From UMGS755 sp045597205 (lineage in GTDB: Bacteria > Bacillota > Clostridia > UBA1381 > UBA9506): a DNA stretch of 49,149 bases. The notes beneath the pieces were generated by a model. It had not been told where the DNA came from and searched no databases. It saw only the letters and a program-made list of their open reading frames with translations. The DNA is taken from positions 1 to 49,149 of the forward strand of contig JAZODT010000076.1 of assembly GCA_045597205.1 (NCBI GenBank), in the 5' to 3' direction. Positions 38,051 through 46,761 of the stretch are shown here, one piece after another. The position numbers and the translations under genes were made by a program. Every line of letters begins with the position of its first letter. Position 1 is the stretch's first letter.

Positions 38051-39065
38051 ATTTCCTCATATTTTGCTGATGCTCTGCAAAGGTTTTCGCAAAACGATGC
38101 ACACCGGTCGAATCCAGCACAAAGAACAAATAGTCTGTTTTCGACGGGTACAGCGCCGCTTCAATGGCTGCTTTTCCCGGTGATGCAATCGGGCCAATAG
38201 GCAATCCCGGATTTTGATACGTGTTATAGGGCGAATCAATTTTAGTATCTGCGGTAGAAAGCACTGCTTTTCGTTCTTTTAAAACATATTGTATCGTCGC
38301 ACAAGATTCAAGGTAAGGATATTGACTGTTCTTTAAGCGATTATGAAACACGCTGGCCACTTTATCCCTATCAACATCACCCATAGCCTCCCGTTCAATA
38401 ACAGAGGCAAGGGTAATAATTTCATCCACCGACATAGAAAGTTCTTTTACACGTTCCTTAAAGGTTTCGGTAAACACTTCGTCAAAACGTCTAAGCATCA
38501 TATTAATAATGTTTTCTTCACTGTCGCCTTTTAAAAAGAAATAAGTATCAGGGAACAGATACCCTTCCAAACGATTTTCCCGTTTGGGAAGATTTTTTAA
38601 AAACCAATAATCAAAATTACCTCGCTCTACAACCTGAAAAAATCTCTTTCTGTCAACAAGTCCCAATTCTTCCAATGTATCAGCAATTTGCCGCAACTCA
38701 TATCCTTCTGGAATGGTTACCCGGACCAATTCATTCTGCGGACTTTTAAGTCCTTTAAAAATGGCTTGATAACCGGCATCTTTACGCAAAGAAAAAATCC
38801 CTTGCTGATAACTGCCGTCATGTCCACCAATTTTAGAGGCCACCCGAAACCAGAAAGGCTGGCTGATAACGCCTTTTTCTTTCAGCACCATAGCAATATC
38901 TTGCGTGCCGCTGCCGGCAGTAATTTCCACCGTCACCGCATCGCCTCCGATTTTTCCGCAAAAATCATTTACAATTGCCCCAACATAAAATACCGCAACA
39001 ATCGCCAAAATTAAACTCAACATGGTGGTAATTTTAATTTTTTTCATTTTTCTTCTCTTACTCAT
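38049..39065 (-). CDS. mltG: Endolytic murein transglycosylase MltG
   Basis: The enzyme cleaves nascent glycan strands and so limits their length. It has one N-terminal membrane segment (about residues 12-32), a LysM-like region (EITAGSGTQDIAMVLKEKGV), and the YceG catalytic domain with EGYLFPDTYFF and the catalytic Glu in LASVIEREA. ATIQYVL and NTYQNPGLPIGPIASPG are also typical. At 338 residues it is of normal length. A gggagg site precedes the ATG. It is 23 bases behind tsaD, likely the same operon. Confidence 0.94.
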   Translation of the reverse strand: MSKRRKMKKIKITTMLSLILAIVAVFYVGAIVNDFCGKIGGDAVTVEITAGSGTQDIAMVLKEKGVISQPFWFRVASKIGGHDGSYQQGIFSLRKDAGYQAIFKGLKSPQNELVRVTIPEGYELRQIADTLEELGLVDRKRFFQVVERGNFDYWFLKNLPKRENRLEGYLFPDTYFFLKGDSEENIINMMLRRFDEVFTETFKERVKELSMSVDEIITLASVIEREAMGDVDRDKVASVFHNRLKNSQYPYLESCATIQYVLKERKAVLSTADTKIDSPYNTYQNPGLPIGPIASPGKAAIEAALYPSKTDYLFFVLDSTGVHRFAKTFAEHQQNMRK

Positions 39066-39088
39066 TCTGTAACCTCCCCCATTGATGA

Positions 39089-40096
39089 TTACAGTTTTAA
39101 ATTCGGCACGGCATTCAACGTGCTATCTGCAAAAATACCTTGCTTATATAAATAATAACCGGCACACCCAATCATGGCTGCATTGTCTGTACACAAAATC
39201 AGCGGCGGATAGTATAATGTTAATTTATTTTTTTGTGCCGCCTTATCAAAAGCCTTTCGCAAAGCACCATTGGCACTCACACCGCCAGCAAGCGTCACAA
39301 CGTTGCAACTTTTTTCCTGGGTGGCTGCCAAAGTATGTTCCACCAAAGCCTCCACCACCGCACGCTGAAAGGATGCTGCCAAATCTGCCTTGCAAATGGG
39401 CTCCCCTTTCTGCTCCTGTTTATGCACATAATTAATAACTGCCGTTTTCACACCGCTAAAGCTAAAATCATAGCATCCATCACCAAAGCTGACTCTGGGG
39501 AAAAGAATTGCCTCACTGTTTCCCTCCAATGCCAGTTTTTCAAGTTTTGGCCCACCGGGATATCCCAAGCCCAATACTCTGGCTATTTTATCAAAGGCCT
39601 CCCCTGCCGCATCATCACGGGTGCGGCCTAAAATTTCAAATTCCGTATAATCTTTTACATACACAATGTGACTATGTCCGCCGGAAGCCACCAGACACAC
39701 AAAAGGCGGCGTGAGTTCCGAATGGGCAATATAATTTGCCGCAATGTGCCCATGGATGTGGTTCACACCAACAAGCGGAAGATTGCGAGCCGATGCAATG
39801 GCTTTGGCTGCCGAAACACCGGTGAGCAAGGCTCCCACCAACCCTGGTCCATAAGTCACCGCCACAGCCGATAAATCTTCAAAGCCGCAGCCAGCTTCAG
39901 AGATAGCACGACCAATAACATCCGGTAAATTTAAAACGTGATTGCGGGATGCAATTTCAGGCACCACACCCCCATACCGTTCGTGAATGGGTATCTGTGA
40001 CGAAATAATATTAGAAAGTACTTCTCTTCCATCTTTTACAACAGCCGCCGCTGTTTCATCACAAGAAGACTCTATCGCCAAAATTAATTCACTCAA
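39089..40096 (-). CDS. tsaD: tRNA N6-adenosine threonylcarbamoyltransferase
   Basis: TsaD transfers the threonylcarbamoyl group to A37 of ANN-decoding tRNAs. IESSCDETAAAVV at the start, the metal site H113-x3-H117 (NHIHGH), YGPGLVGALLTG and ASGGHSHIV are all family hallmarks; the length of 335 is normal. The start is TTG at 40096, with ggagag seven bases upstream; no in-frame ATG is near. Its usual partners TsaB and TsaE are not in this window, while the Sua5-type enzyme is two genes upstream. Confidence 0.95.
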   Translation of the reverse strand: MSELILAIESSCDETAAAVVKDGREVLSNIISSQIPIHERYGGVVPEIASRNHVLNLPDVIGRAISEAGCGFEDLSAVAVTYGPGLVGALLTGVSAAKAIASARNLPLVGVNHIHGHIAANYIAHSELTPPFVCLVASGGHSHIVYVKDYTEFEILGRTRDDAAGEAFDKIARVLGLGYPGGPKLEKLALEGNSEAILFPRVSFGDGCYDFSFSGVKTAVINYVHKQEQKGEPICKADLAASFQRAVVEALVEHTLAATQEKSCNVVTLAGGVSANGALRKAFDKAAQKNKLTLYYPPLILCTDNAAMIGCAGYYLYKQGIFADSTLNAVPNLKL

Positions 40097-40117
40097 GTTA
40101 TTTCTCTCCTTTGCGCC

Positions 40118-40567
40118 CTACTGTTGTTCCTTTAAAAACAAAGTCATCAGCAAGGCATCCTCTTTGCCTTCATAATATCCTTTGCGCCTGCCAACCTGAT
40201 GAAAACCCATGGTTTCATATAGGCAAATGGCCGCCTGGTTATGTTCTCTTACCTCTAAGGTTAAACATGTTAATCCTTTCTTTCTTGCCTCTTCCATCAT
40301 GGCAAAAATCAGTAGTTTAGCCAGTCCTTGCCGCCGATAGTCCGGATGCACCGCCACATTGGTAATTTGTCCTTCATCAGCTACGCACCACATGCCCATA
40401 TAGGCTACGGGCACACCCTTTTTAATCACCGCACGATAAACGGTTAAGGGATTGCTTAAATCTCCCTTAAACATAGCCTCTGTCCAGGGGTGCTCAAAAC
40501 AAGCCTGTTCCAGCCTCAAAAGTGCCGGTAACATATCTTTTTTTAGTTCTGTCACTTCATACTTCAT
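40118..40567 (-). CDS. rimI: Ribosomal-protein S18 alanine N-acetyltransferase
   Basis: The 149-residue GNAT enzyme has the acetyl-CoA loop VHPDYRRQGLAKLL and CLYETMGFHQVGRRKGYY, as in RimI. In Firmicutes rimI is regularly next to tsaD, as here. It acetylates the N-terminal alanine of ribosomal protein S18, and in some bacteria other proteins. It is 21 bases upstream of tsaD and nine bases downstream of the Sua5 gene, so the three form an operon. Confidence 0.9.
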   Translation of the reverse strand: MKYEVTELKKDMLPALLRLEQACFEHPWTEAMFKGDLSNPLTVYRAVIKKGVPVAYMGMWCVADEGQITNVAVHPDYRRQGLAKLLIFAMMEEARKKGLTCLTLEVREHNQAAICLYETMGFHQVGRRKGYYEGKEDALLMTLFLKEQQ

Positions 40568-40576
40568 ATCGTTACC

Positions 40577-41614
40577 CTAAATGCGTTCCCGCTTAGTTTC
40601 TACTCCGTCAGCCAGGACTTGTCCACCTGCTGCTTTTAATAAGCGATTTTTCAGCGCTGGAACAATCCCACCACTATCAGCCGGCAGCTCCGCCAAAATA
40701 ACCTCTGCACCCAGTTCATCCATCTTGCGAAGCATATCAAACAAATTTCGAGCATATTCTGCCGCATCAACACCGCAATGGAGCACAAAATCCGCCGCAA
40801 AATCCCCGCTACAGCTAAGCACGCCCGTTTTCTTACCGGCTTTTTGATATGTAGTTAAACTGTTTTCAATTCTGTTACGCTGACCATTTTCCACTAAGTA
40901 CAGTGCTGCCTTTGGCGCATAATGCCGATATTTCATGCCCGGACTTTTGGGAACTGCGCGGCTGTCTTTTAACGCCGGTTCATAACTAACCGTTCCTAAA
41001 ACCTCTTGCAATGCTTCAAGGCCTACGCCACCGGGACGCAAAATTTGGGGCATCTCTCCGGTTAAATCCAAAACAGTGGATTCCAGTCCTACCTGACAGG
41101 CACCACCATCAATAATATAATCTACCTTGCTGGATAAATCAGCAATCACATGCTCTGCCCGGGTAGTGCTGGGACTGCCGGATAAATTAGCGCTGGGCGC
41201 CGCTACAGGCACACCGCTTTTTTTAATGAGCGCAAGTGCTGCCGGATGAGAGGGCATCCGCACCGCCACCGTATCAAGCCCTGCTGTTACAGTTTTTGAA
41301 ATCAGTTCCGATTTCTCAAAAATAATGGTTAAAGGACCCGGCCAAAAGGCATCCATTAAACGTTCAGCTTCAAGTGGAATGGTTTTAACAACCTGCTTAA
41401 GCATTTCTCTGTCGCTCACATGAACAATTAAAGGATTGTCCTGTGGTCTGCCTTTTGCTAAAAAAATGTTGCCAACCGCTTGTTCGTTTAAAGCATTGGC
41501 ACCCAATCCATAAACTGTTTCGGTTGGAAAGGCAACCAACCCGCCTTCGGCCAGTATTTTTGCTGCTTCAGCCAACACACTAATATCTTCTTGTATTTTA
41601 ATTACCTTTGTCAT
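40577..41614 (-). CDS. tsaC: L-threonylcarbamoyladenylate synthase (Sua5 type)
   Basis: The enzyme makes threonylcarbamoyl-AMP from threonine, bicarbonate and ATP for the t6A tRNA modification. It has the YrdC domain (VAFPTETVYGLGANAL, GRPQDNPLIVHV, PSANLSGSPSTT) and a C-terminal Sua5 domain after the linker SPGMKYRHYAPKA, giving 345 residues rather than the about 200 of short TsaC. It leads the sua5-rimI-tsaD-mltG genes. No clear promoter was found upstream. Confidence 0.93.
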   Translation of the reverse strand: MTKVIKIQEDISVLAEAAKILAEGGLVAFPTETVYGLGANALNEQAVGNIFLAKGRPQDNPLIVHVSDREMLKQVVKTIPLEAERLMDAFWPGPLTIIFEKSELISKTVTAGLDTVAVRMPSHPAALALIKKSGVPVAAPSANLSGSPSTTRAEHVIADLSSKVDYIIDGGACQVGLESTVLDLTGEMPQILRPGGVGLEALQEVLGTVSYEPALKDSRAVPKSPGMKYRHYAPKAALYLVENGQRNRIENSLTTYQKAGKKTGVLSCSGDFAADFVLHCGVDAAEYARNLFDMLRKMDELGAEVILAELPADSGGIVPALKNRLLKAAGGQVLADGVETKRERI

Positions 41615-41638
41615 AATCTTCCCTCAAATACAATATAG

Positions 41639-41669
41639 GGCGGTGTAAAAAACCAACTTTTACACCGCC
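41639..41669. other. Hairpin upstream of the Sua5 gene
   Basis: Perfect 12-pair hairpin ggcggtgtaaaa/ttttacaccgcc with a 7-base loop. It has no T run on either side, so it is not a standard terminator; it could lie in the 5' leader of the Sua5 message. Confidence 0.5.
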
Positions 41670-41698
41670 TTCCAGGAGATAGAAAAAACGCTCCAGAA

Positions 41699-41755
41699 TG
41701 GACAAACGGAAGCCCGAAGACGCACTTTGGTACGTTGAGAGGTGACGTTTGTCCA
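41699..41755. other. Large hairpin in the pfkA-Sua5 gap, possible structured RNA
   Basis: Ten perfect pairs, tggacaaacg (41699-41708) with cgtttgtcca (41746-41755), enclose 37 bases with further pairing such as acg/cgt. On the minus strand, ggagcgtttttt follows within 20 bases. The 278-base gap 41615-41892 otherwise holds AT-rich DNA with no gene. It may end the pfkA message. Confidence 0.45.
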
Positions 41756-41892
41756 TAGCAAAAAACTAATTTGTAAAAAATCTCAATGCTTGAAATTTTT
41801 CATCCTAATTGAAATATATGAATAAAACGTTTACATTATTAGCTATATATTATTTCTTTTTTGCGTTCTGGACTTTTTTACATCTCCTTTTG

Positions 41893-42855
41893 TTACAGAC
41901 TTAAAATTTTTGCCATGTTCATAATATCCTGAGGCATGCGTTTTTTCATGTCCAGACCTTCTAAAATATCATAATCCACAATCACATCATTTTTAATAGC
42001 AACGGTTCGATTGCCTATGCCGTTGCTCAACAATTTTACAGCATGAATACCCATACGGCTGGCAAGCATACGGTCATTCACCGTGGGGCTGCCGCCTCGC
42101 TGAATATGGCCTAAAATAGTGGCACGTGTTTCAATACCTGTAGCTTTTTCAATGCGCTCAGCCAATTCAACCGAACCGCCTACACCTTCTGCTACAACAA
42201 TTAAGTTATTCTCTTTACCGCGTTTTTTACCATCCACAATCGGCTGGATAATATCTTTTTTAAAATCATAGGGATTTTCGGGGATAATAGCTGCTTCCGC
42301 ACCACAGGCAATGGCCACATAAGCTGCAATGTATCCTGCATCCCTACCCATAACTTCAATTACAGAGCAACGCTCATGTGATTGTGCCGTATCACGAATT
42401 TTATCTATGGCATCTTTAACGGTGTTAAGCGCTGTATCAAAACCAATGGTGAGGTCCGTACAACCAATGTCATTGTCAATGGTGCCGGGAATACCAATGG
42501 TGGGCATACCCGCTAAGGATAAATCCCGGGCGCCACGAAAAGAACCGTCCCCACCAATCACCACAATGCCTTCAATGCCTTCTTTGCGAGCCATTTCAAT
42601 CCCTTTTAAAATACCTGCCTGTTCACGGAATTCAGGACAACGGGAAGACTGTAAAATGGTGCCGCCACGATGCAGAATATCTGAAACACTACGAGCTGTC
42701 ATTTCTTCAAACTGGCCGGTAATCAAGCCAGCATAACCTTTGCGGATGCCGCAAACCGCCATGTCGCTGGAAAGTGCCATACGTACAACTGAACGAATAG
42801 CCGCATTCATGCCCGGTGCATCTCCGCCACTGGTTAAAACACCAATTTTTTTCAT
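41893..42855 (-). CDS. pfkA: ATP-dependent 6-phosphofructokinase
   Basis: The 320-residue enzyme starts MKKIGVLTSGGDAPGMNAAI, and has GGDGS (101-105), the ATP-type motif, and PGTIDNDI (124-131) with the catalytic Asp. It phosphorylates fructose 6-phosphate in glycolysis. The ATG at 42855 is chosen over an upstream GTG because it gives the family's usual N-terminus. It is 17 bases behind the DUF2007-like gene. The cell also has the PPi enzyme at 14054. Confidence 0.96.
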   Translation of the reverse strand: MKKIGVLTSGGDAPGMNAAIRSVVRMALSSDMAVCGIRKGYAGLITGQFEEMTARSVSDILHRGGTILQSSRCPEFREQAGILKGIEMARKEGIEGIVVIGGDGSFRGARDLSLAGMPTIGIPGTIDNDIGCTDLTIGFDTALNTVKDAIDKIRDTAQSHERCSVIEVMGRDAGYIAAYVAIACGAEAAIIPENPYDFKKDIIQPIVDGKKRGKENNLIVVAEGVGGSVELAERIEKATGIETRATILGHIQRGGSPTVNDRMLASRMGIHAVKLLSNGIGNRTVAIKNDVIVDYDILEGLDMKKRMPQDIMNMAKILSL

Positions 42856-42872
42856 GGTACTCACCCTTTCTT

Positions 42873-43070
42873 CTACAGTACCTTTTCAATTATCAAACCA
42901 TGTGCTTCTGAAAGCTCTGCCTCCGGCACCAAAACCTCATAGCAACCAAACTGGTCGTTACCGCTTTGGTTCACGCTGCGAATTTTCACCGGCAAGTCGG
43001 CTTCCTGTAAAAGCGTTCTGATTTTCTCCGCTGATTCTTTACTTTGTGTAACATAAACAACCATCCACAT
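42873..43070 (-). CDS. Small DUF2007-like protein
   Basis: The 65-residue protein (MWMVVYVTQSKESAEKIRTLLQ, ending VLVPEAELSEAHGLIIEKVL) has a ferredoxin-like strand-helix-strand plan. Similar short proteins lie just upstream of pfkA in many Clostridia; they are grouped with putative signal-transducing DUF2007 proteins. The conserved place suggests a link to glycolytic control, but there is no evidence on function. Confidence 0.7.
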   Translation of the reverse strand: MWMVVYVTQSKESAEKIRTLLQEADLPVKIRSVNQSGNDQFGCYEVLVPEAELSEAHGLIIEKVL

Positions 43071-43102
43071 AGAATATCGACCGCCTTTTCTGCTAATTTA
43101 TA

Positions 43103-45043
43103 TCAGTCATTCTTTTTTGTCTTAATTTCATCTAAAAGCATTTCGCAAAAGGCTTCTTTTGTCATCGTACCCAGATCAGCTGCGCGACGTGCACGAACAG
43201 AAACCGTTCCCTCTTCACATTCCTTGCCGCCAATCACCAGCATATAAGGTACCTTATCCATCTGCGCTTCACGAATTTTATAGCCAATTTTTTCATTACG
43301 ACTATCCACTTCCACACGCACGCCCTGCTCTGCCAACATTTCCCGCACTGTATAAGCATAATCATGATGAGCATCGGCAATGGGAAGAATTTTAACCTGT
43401 GTGGGTGCCAGCCATGTGGGCAGTGCACCGGCATATTTTTCTAAAAGAAGTGCCAATGTGCGTTCATAGCAACCAATAGAGGTTCTGTGAATAACATAAG
43501 GATATTTTTTCGTACCGTCAGAATCTACATATTCCATACCAAAACGTTCTGCCAGCTGGAAGTCAATCTGCACGGTAACCAACGTATCTTCTTTGCCGTG
43601 TACGTTCTTAATCTGAATATCCAGTTTTGGACCATAGAAAGCAGCTTCGCCCTCTTCTTCTGTGTATTGAATCTTCAAATCATCCAAAATTTCACGCATA
43701 CGGTCTTGAACATTTTCCCACTCTTCTTCAGATCCGATGTATTTTTCCTTGTTGTTGGGATCCCACTTAGAGAAGCGGTAAGAAACATCATCGCCCAAGC
43801 CCAATGTTGTCAGCATATATTTTGCCAGTTCAACACACTGTGCAAATTCGGCTTCTAACTGGTCCGGTGTACATGCTAAGTGACCTTCGGAAATGGTAAA
43901 CTGACGAACACGGATTAAGCCATGCATTTCACCAGAAGACTCATTACGGAACAGCGTGGAAGTTTCCGCATAACGCAGGGGCAAATCTCTGTATGAACGC
44001 ATTTCTGTCAGATATGCCTGGAACTGGAAGGGGCAAGTCATGGGACGCAGTGCAAACACTTCACCTTCATCATCCGGATCGCCCATAATAAACATACCAT
44101 CTCTATAATGATCCCAATGTCCGGAGATTTTATACAAATCACGTTTTGCCATAAAGGGTGTTTTGGTGAGTAGATAGCCTCTCTTTTGCTCTTCGTCTTC
44201 CACGAAACGCTGCATCAACTGAATCACACGAGCACCCTTAGGCAGAAGTATAGGCAAACCCTGACCAATCAATTCCGAAGTGGTAAAGTAGCTCAATTCA
44301 CGGCCAATTTTATTATGGTCACGCTTTTTAGCTTCTTCAATCGCCTCTAAATGCGCTTCCAATTCGCTCTTTTTGGGGAATGCCGTACCATAAATACGCT
44401 GGAGCATCTTGTTCTTTTCATTGCCCCGCCAATAAGCACCGGCAACCTGTGTCAGTTTAATTGCCTTTACCTTACCGGTTGAGGGCAAGTGGGGACCAGC
44501 ACACAAATCGGTAAAATCACCTTGTTTATAGAAGGAAATTTCTTCCCCTTCCGGCAGGTCTTCAACCAGTTCCTTTTTATAGGGTTCCCCTTTTTCTTCA
44601 AAATAAGCAATAGCTTCTTCGCGGCTCATAGTGAACCGTTCCAATGCTACATCTTCTTTTACAATCTTCTGCATTTCTGCTTCAATTTTTTCTAAAATTT
44701 CGGCTGTGAAAGAAATATCGCAGTCAAAATCATAGTAAAAACCATTTTCAATAGCCGGCCCAATGGCCAATTTTGCCTGAGGATACAGCCGTTTAACCGC
44801 TTGTGCCAAAATATGAGAGGCCGTATGGCGGAAAGTATCCTTACCCTTCTGGTCGTCAAAGGTCAGAAAGCTGACGGTCGCGTCAGCGTCAATAGTTCGG
44901 GTGAGCTCGGTAACTATACCATTCACCTCCGCTGCCAGTGCTGCACGCTGCAGACCACCACTAATGTCGCCCGCCAGATCAAACAGTGTTTTTGCGTTTC
45001 CCACTGAAAGCTGACTTCCATCCTTTAACGTAACTTTAAACAT
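43103..45043 (-). CDS. thrS: Threonine--tRNA ligase
   Basis: The 646-residue enzyme has the N-terminal TGS domain (FKVTLKDGSQLSVGNAKTLFDLA), the editing domain with HTASHILAQAVKRLYP (HxxxH), the class II core with TSTLFRNESSGEMHGLIRVRQFT, and the anticodon-binding domain at the end (ILPIADAHHDYAYTVREML). caggagg before the ATG at 45043 fixes the start and rejects an upstream frame. The start lies inside the end of the radical SAM gene (8-base overlap), so there is no room for a T-box leader at this position. Confidence 0.97.
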   Translation of the reverse strand: MFKVTLKDGSQLSVGNAKTLFDLAGDISGGLQRAALAAEVNGIVTELTRTIDADATVSFLTFDDQKGKDTFRHTASHILAQAVKRLYPQAKLAIGPAIENGFYYDFDCDISFTAEILEKIEAEMQKIVKEDVALERFTMSREEAIAYFEEKGEPYKKELVEDLPEGEEISFYKQGDFTDLCAGPHLPSTGKVKAIKLTQVAGAYWRGNEKNKMLQRIYGTAFPKKSELEAHLEAIEEAKKRDHNKIGRELSYFTTSELIGQGLPILLPKGARVIQLMQRFVEDEEQKRGYLLTKTPFMAKRDLYKISGHWDHYRDGMFIMGDPDDEGEVFALRPMTCPFQFQAYLTEMRSYRDLPLRYAETSTLFRNESSGEMHGLIRVRQFTISEGHLACTPDQLEAEFAQCVELAKYMLTTLGLGDDVSYRFSKWDPNNKEKYIGSEEEWENVQDRMREILDDLKIQYTEEEGEAAFYGPKLDIQIKNVHGKEDTLVTVQIDFQLAERFGMEYVDSDGTKKYPYVIHRTSIGCYERTLALLLEKYAGALPTWLAPTQVKILPIADAHHDYAYTVREMLAEQGVRVEVDSRNEKIGYKIREAQMDKVPYMLVIGGKECEEGTVSVRARRAADLGTMTKEAFCEMLLDEIKTKKND

Positions 45044-46691
45044 TTGCTGTTTCCTCCTGTTCAAATTCCGCTGTTACATCCACCGCTAACCTGCGTTCAT
45101 AGTTAAAGGCAATCACATGGTTTCCAATGGGTACAAAGCGAATTTTCTTATATAATACAACCGGTTTTAAGCCGGCATAGTGTGCAAAATAATGTGTCAC
45201 GCGTTCAGGTTTTTTCAAAAACTCAAACGCCTTACTTTTCAATGTCTCATCACCTTGCATGAAAGACAGTGCATCCCGATGAGAAAGACAATAATCATAA
45301 ATCAATCTGTTTGTTATTTCTACATCGCCAAATTTTTGTTCTGCAAACAAAAACAGCAATTCATACATCGCCTTTTGGCTCTTTGGTTCTTTTTCCAAAA
45401 GAACAAAATCACCGATTTCTTTAAAAAAGTCAAATTCCCGACCGGCATAGTATGTTGAAAGCAGATAGTCCATTGTTTGGCTGAATACACCGCTGTTATA
45501 ATACCGTTCCAGCATTTCCTCAGCATCATGAAGCATTAACAGTTCTTCATAACGCATCGCATCGCTGTGAATGACTTCATAAGGGGGAAAATCCCAGAAT
45601 GCACTCCCCGGTGCTTCCAAGGTTGAACCTTTTAATTTTTTCAAAAAGCCTAATTGTAAATTGTCCGGCTTTAACGACATTAACTGATTAAAGGAATCAA
45701 TAAACTGTTCCAAAGTTTCCCCCGGCAATCCGGCAATCAAATCTAAATGGAGATGCATTTTTTGATTTTCAGAAAGCAACTGCACCACGTTGCAAATTCG
45801 CACAAAATCAGGCTTTCTGTTGATTTTCTTTAAGGTTTCCAGATGCACGCTCTGTACGCCTATCTCCAGCTGAAACATGCCGTCAGGCGCTGTTTGCAGG
45901 CTTTTAATCAGCTCCTCTGTCATCGTCTCTGCCCGGATTTCAAAATGATAGGTCGTACCTCCGTTTTTTGCTTTAATGGTTTCAATAATAGCAAGAGCAC
46001 GCTTTGGATCTGCATTAAAAGTTCTATCCACCAGTTTCACCAACGGCACTTTATGCTCGTCAAAAAAATCAATGGCACTCTGAACCTTAGCAAGGGACAT
46101 AAACCGCAAACTTCCTGCCCCGCCGGATAAACAAAAAGCACAACGATAAGGGCAACCCCTTGAGGTTTCGAAATAAACAATACGGTTTTTAAGATTTTTT
46201 ATATCCTCTTCCGTATAAGGAAAAGGTAATGTATCCATGTTCGCTTCCATTGCCGACACAGAGCTTTGACAAATGGTATTATCATTACGGTACCAAAGTC
46301 CCGGTACGCAATCAAACGTCAACGAATCCAGACTATCCGCAAATAAACTGATCGCCGGCTCTCCCTCGCCACAAAGAATAAAATCCACTGCAGGATTCTC
46401 TTCTAAGCGTTCTTGAGCATTAAAGCTAACTTCCGGACCACCTAGTACAATCTGTATATTGCAATCTGCTTGCTTTAAAATGTTGCATACTTTCAATATA
46501 TGCTCAATGTTCCAAATGTAGCAGGAAAACAAAAACACCTGCTCACCGGTTTTATATAGCTTGGCAGCAATTTGTTCCGGCCGGTCCTGCACAGTAAATT
46601 CACAAAACGAGCACCGTTTATCCACTTTCGATAAATATCGTATGGCAAGATTACTGTGGATAAATTTTGCATTAACCCCCACCAAAAGCAC
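45036..46691 (-). CDS. B12-binding-domain radical SAM protein (DUF4080 type)
   Basis: The 551-residue protein begins with a cobalamin-binding-like Rossmann domain (LLVGVNAKFIHSNLAIRYL) that lacks a clear DxHxxG, then has the radical SAM cluster motif C180-x3-C184-x2-C187 (RGCPYRCAFC), and a C-terminal DUF4080 region. The product of this class is not known. The aaggag site lies directly against a TTG, so the GTG at 46691, nine bases on, is the better start. It overlaps thrS by eight bases. Confidence 0.88.
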   Translation of the reverse strand: MLLVGVNAKFIHSNLAIRYLSKVDKRCSFCEFTVQDRPEQIAAKLYKTGEQVFLFSCYIWNIEHILKVCNILKQADCNIQIVLGGPEVSFNAQERLEENPAVDFILCGEGEPAISLFADSLDSLTFDCVPGLWYRNDNTICQSSVSAMEANMDTLPFPYTEEDIKNLKNRIVYFETSRGCPYRCAFCLSGGAGSLRFMSLAKVQSAIDFFDEHKVPLVKLVDRTFNADPKRALAIIETIKAKNGGTTYHFEIRAETMTEELIKSLQTAPDGMFQLEIGVQSVHLETLKKINRKPDFVRICNVVQLLSENQKMHLHLDLIAGLPGETLEQFIDSFNQLMSLKPDNLQLGFLKKLKGSTLEAPGSAFWDFPPYEVIHSDAMRYEELLMLHDAEEMLERYYNSGVFSQTMDYLLSTYYAGREFDFFKEIGDFVLLEKEPKSQKAMYELLFLFAEQKFGDVEITNRLIYDYCLSHRDALSFMQGDETLKSKAFEFLKKPERVTHYFAHYAGLKPVVLYKKIRFVPIGNHVIAFNYERRLAVDVTAEFEQEETANV

Positions 46692-46715
46692 CTGCGCCAA
46701 CTCCTTGTCATTTGT

Positions 46716-46750
46716 AAAAAATGCGGCGGATGGGAAACCCCGGCCGCCGC
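46716..46750 (-). terminator. Terminator of pnp
   Basis: Hairpin gcggcgg/ccgccgc (46723-46729 and 46744-46750) followed on the minus strand by attttttac. It lies 11 bases after the pnp stop and just upstream of the ribosome binding site of the radical SAM gene. Confidence 0.85.
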
Positions 46751-46761
46751 AACATCATTTT

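Noticed and set aside
39082..39631. Overlapping plus-strand frames opposite tsaD
   Set aside because: Antisense to a universally conserved gene, no ribosome sites.
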